Assembly: GCA_903921455.1 (NCBI GenBank)
Contig: CAIXPZ010000149.1
Coordinates: 1 to 64,000, forward strand
DNA from: an uncultured Verrucomicrobia subdivision 3 bacterium
Lineage (GTDB): Bacteria; Verrucomicrobiota; Verrucomicrobiae; Limisphaerales; UBA11358
Reading direction: 5' to 3'
Length of the DNA stretch: 64,000 nt
Shown here: one piece after another, positions 63,640 through 64,000 of the stretch
Numbering within the stretch: the stretch's first letter is position 1
Layout of the letters: the number at the start of each line of letters is the position of its first letter
Position numbers and translations under genes: made by a program
The notes under the pieces: model-generated
Seen by the model: only the letters and a program-made list of their open reading frames with translations
Told to the model about the DNA's origin: nothing
The model's database searches: none

Positions 63640-64000
63640 TTGGGCCATCTCCCAGTTTTTTGCACAGATTTTGCACAACATCGCCCAAGTTCCCCGCCCG
63701 GTGCCAAATTCCCGCTTCTAGTTGAATTCAAAGGCCAGCGTGCCGCTATTTATCAACCCGCCAAGGGGTATGATTTTTACCGCGTTTGCTTTCGGGTCAC
63801 GGGTAAACGCCGGATGCTCACTTATACCAATTTTGCCTCGGCGAAGAAGGCGGCGGAAGAAAAAGTGCGGGAGCTATACAAAGGGAATCATTCGGTGGGT
63901 CTTACGGCCAAGCAATCGCAGGATGTGGTGTTTGCCTTGGAGCGGTTGCGGGAGTTCAACTTGACCACGAGCCGCAAGGTCTCCCTATACGAAGCGGTCG
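63640..64000 (+). CDS. Integrase-like protein, N-terminal part (cut by window end)
   Basis: A frame open from the tRNA 3' end to the window edge encodes about 120 residues: after a Pro-rich start comes 'FPLLVEFKGQRAAIYQPAKG', then 'DFYRVCFRVTGKRRMLTYTNFASAKKAAEEK' and 'ALERLREFN', ending 'VSLYEAV'. This matches the N-terminal arm/core-binding region of Verrucomicrobia phage-type integrases. The catalytic domain would lie beyond the window. No ATG exists upstream in this frame; TTG at 63640 is the best start I see. Position right after tRNA-Gln suggests an integrated element. Confidence 0.6.
   Translation, partial: MGHLPVFCTDFAQHRPSSPPGAKFPLLVEFKGQRAAIYQPAKGYDFYRVCFRVTGKRRMLTYTNFASAKKAAEEKVRELYKGNHSVGLTAKQSQDVVFALERLREFNLTTSRKVSLYEAV

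Noticed and set aside
63722..63964. 80-codon ATG-started frame after tRNA-Gln
   Set aside because: The overlapping frame reading 'DFYRVCFRVTGKRR' has integrase-like sequence; this one is an out-of-frame shadow.

Overview
The window looks like a chromosomal segment of a Verrucomicrobiota bacterium, most likely subdivision 3 (Pedosphaera/Limisphaera-like). I infer this from the high-GC gene style, a prepilin-type protein with an H-X9-DG motif, secreted proteins sharing an 'xxSNLxxW...FYR' domain, short palindromic repeats, futalosine-pathway menaquinone synthesis, and a Verrucomicrobia-style integrase beside a tRNA. No database search was possible, so this is pattern recognition.

Layout. 1-1090 is a gene-poor, decayed region built of two diverged ~480 bp repeat units. 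1097-26665 is mostly housekeeping and small accessory genes: CysE-like acyltransferase, PTS enzyme I, EF-P, NrdR, HIT protein, ThiH, a LIM/DA1-like secreted peptidase, FmdB, several secreted proteins, an OYE flavoprotein, EngB, RlmN, a PPi-type phosphofructokinase, an ArsR/AHSA1 pair, a BASS transporter, MqnC and an unusual radical SAM protein. 26747-50667 is a large 6-deoxyhexose (L-fucose/L-rhamnose) utilisation locus. 50687-63485 returns to housekeeping genes: DciA-like, SixA-like, Ppx/GppA, M48 peptidase, amtB-glnK, mutS, an MFS transporter, a hexose-6-phosphate mutarotase and a DinG-type helicase. The window ends with tRNA-Gln(TTG) followed at once by the start of an integrase-like frame, a probable island junction.

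The deoxyhexose locus carries four exported alpha-L-fucosidase-type enzymes (one GH95, three GH29), a sodium:solute symporter, a lipoprotein sugar mutarotase, a zinc alcohol dehydrogenase, two SDR dehydrogenases, a fuconolactonase-type amidohydrolase, two enolase-superfamily acid-sugar dehydratases (one rhamnonate-dehydratase-like), two DapA-family aldolases, a Gfo/Idh oxidoreductase, a TIM-barrel isomerase, a solute-binding-protein-like cytosolic protein and two AraC regulators. This gene set fits a non-phosphorylative route: sugar to lactone to aldonate to 2-keto-3-deoxy acid to pyruvate plus lactaldehyde.

The most interesting feature is that this route appears tied to a bacterial microcompartment. 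The last gene of the locus encodes two BMC shell domains in one reading frame and overlaps the second aldolase gene by four bases. Both aldolases carry ~25-residue C-terminal extensions that look like amphipathic encapsulation peptides. The described Planctomycetes-Verrucomicrobia compartments use a phosphorylative class II aldolase, so a compartment built around DapA-type 2-keto-3-deoxy-acid aldolases would be a different design. No pentameric vertex protein and no aldehyde dehydrogenase are in the window.
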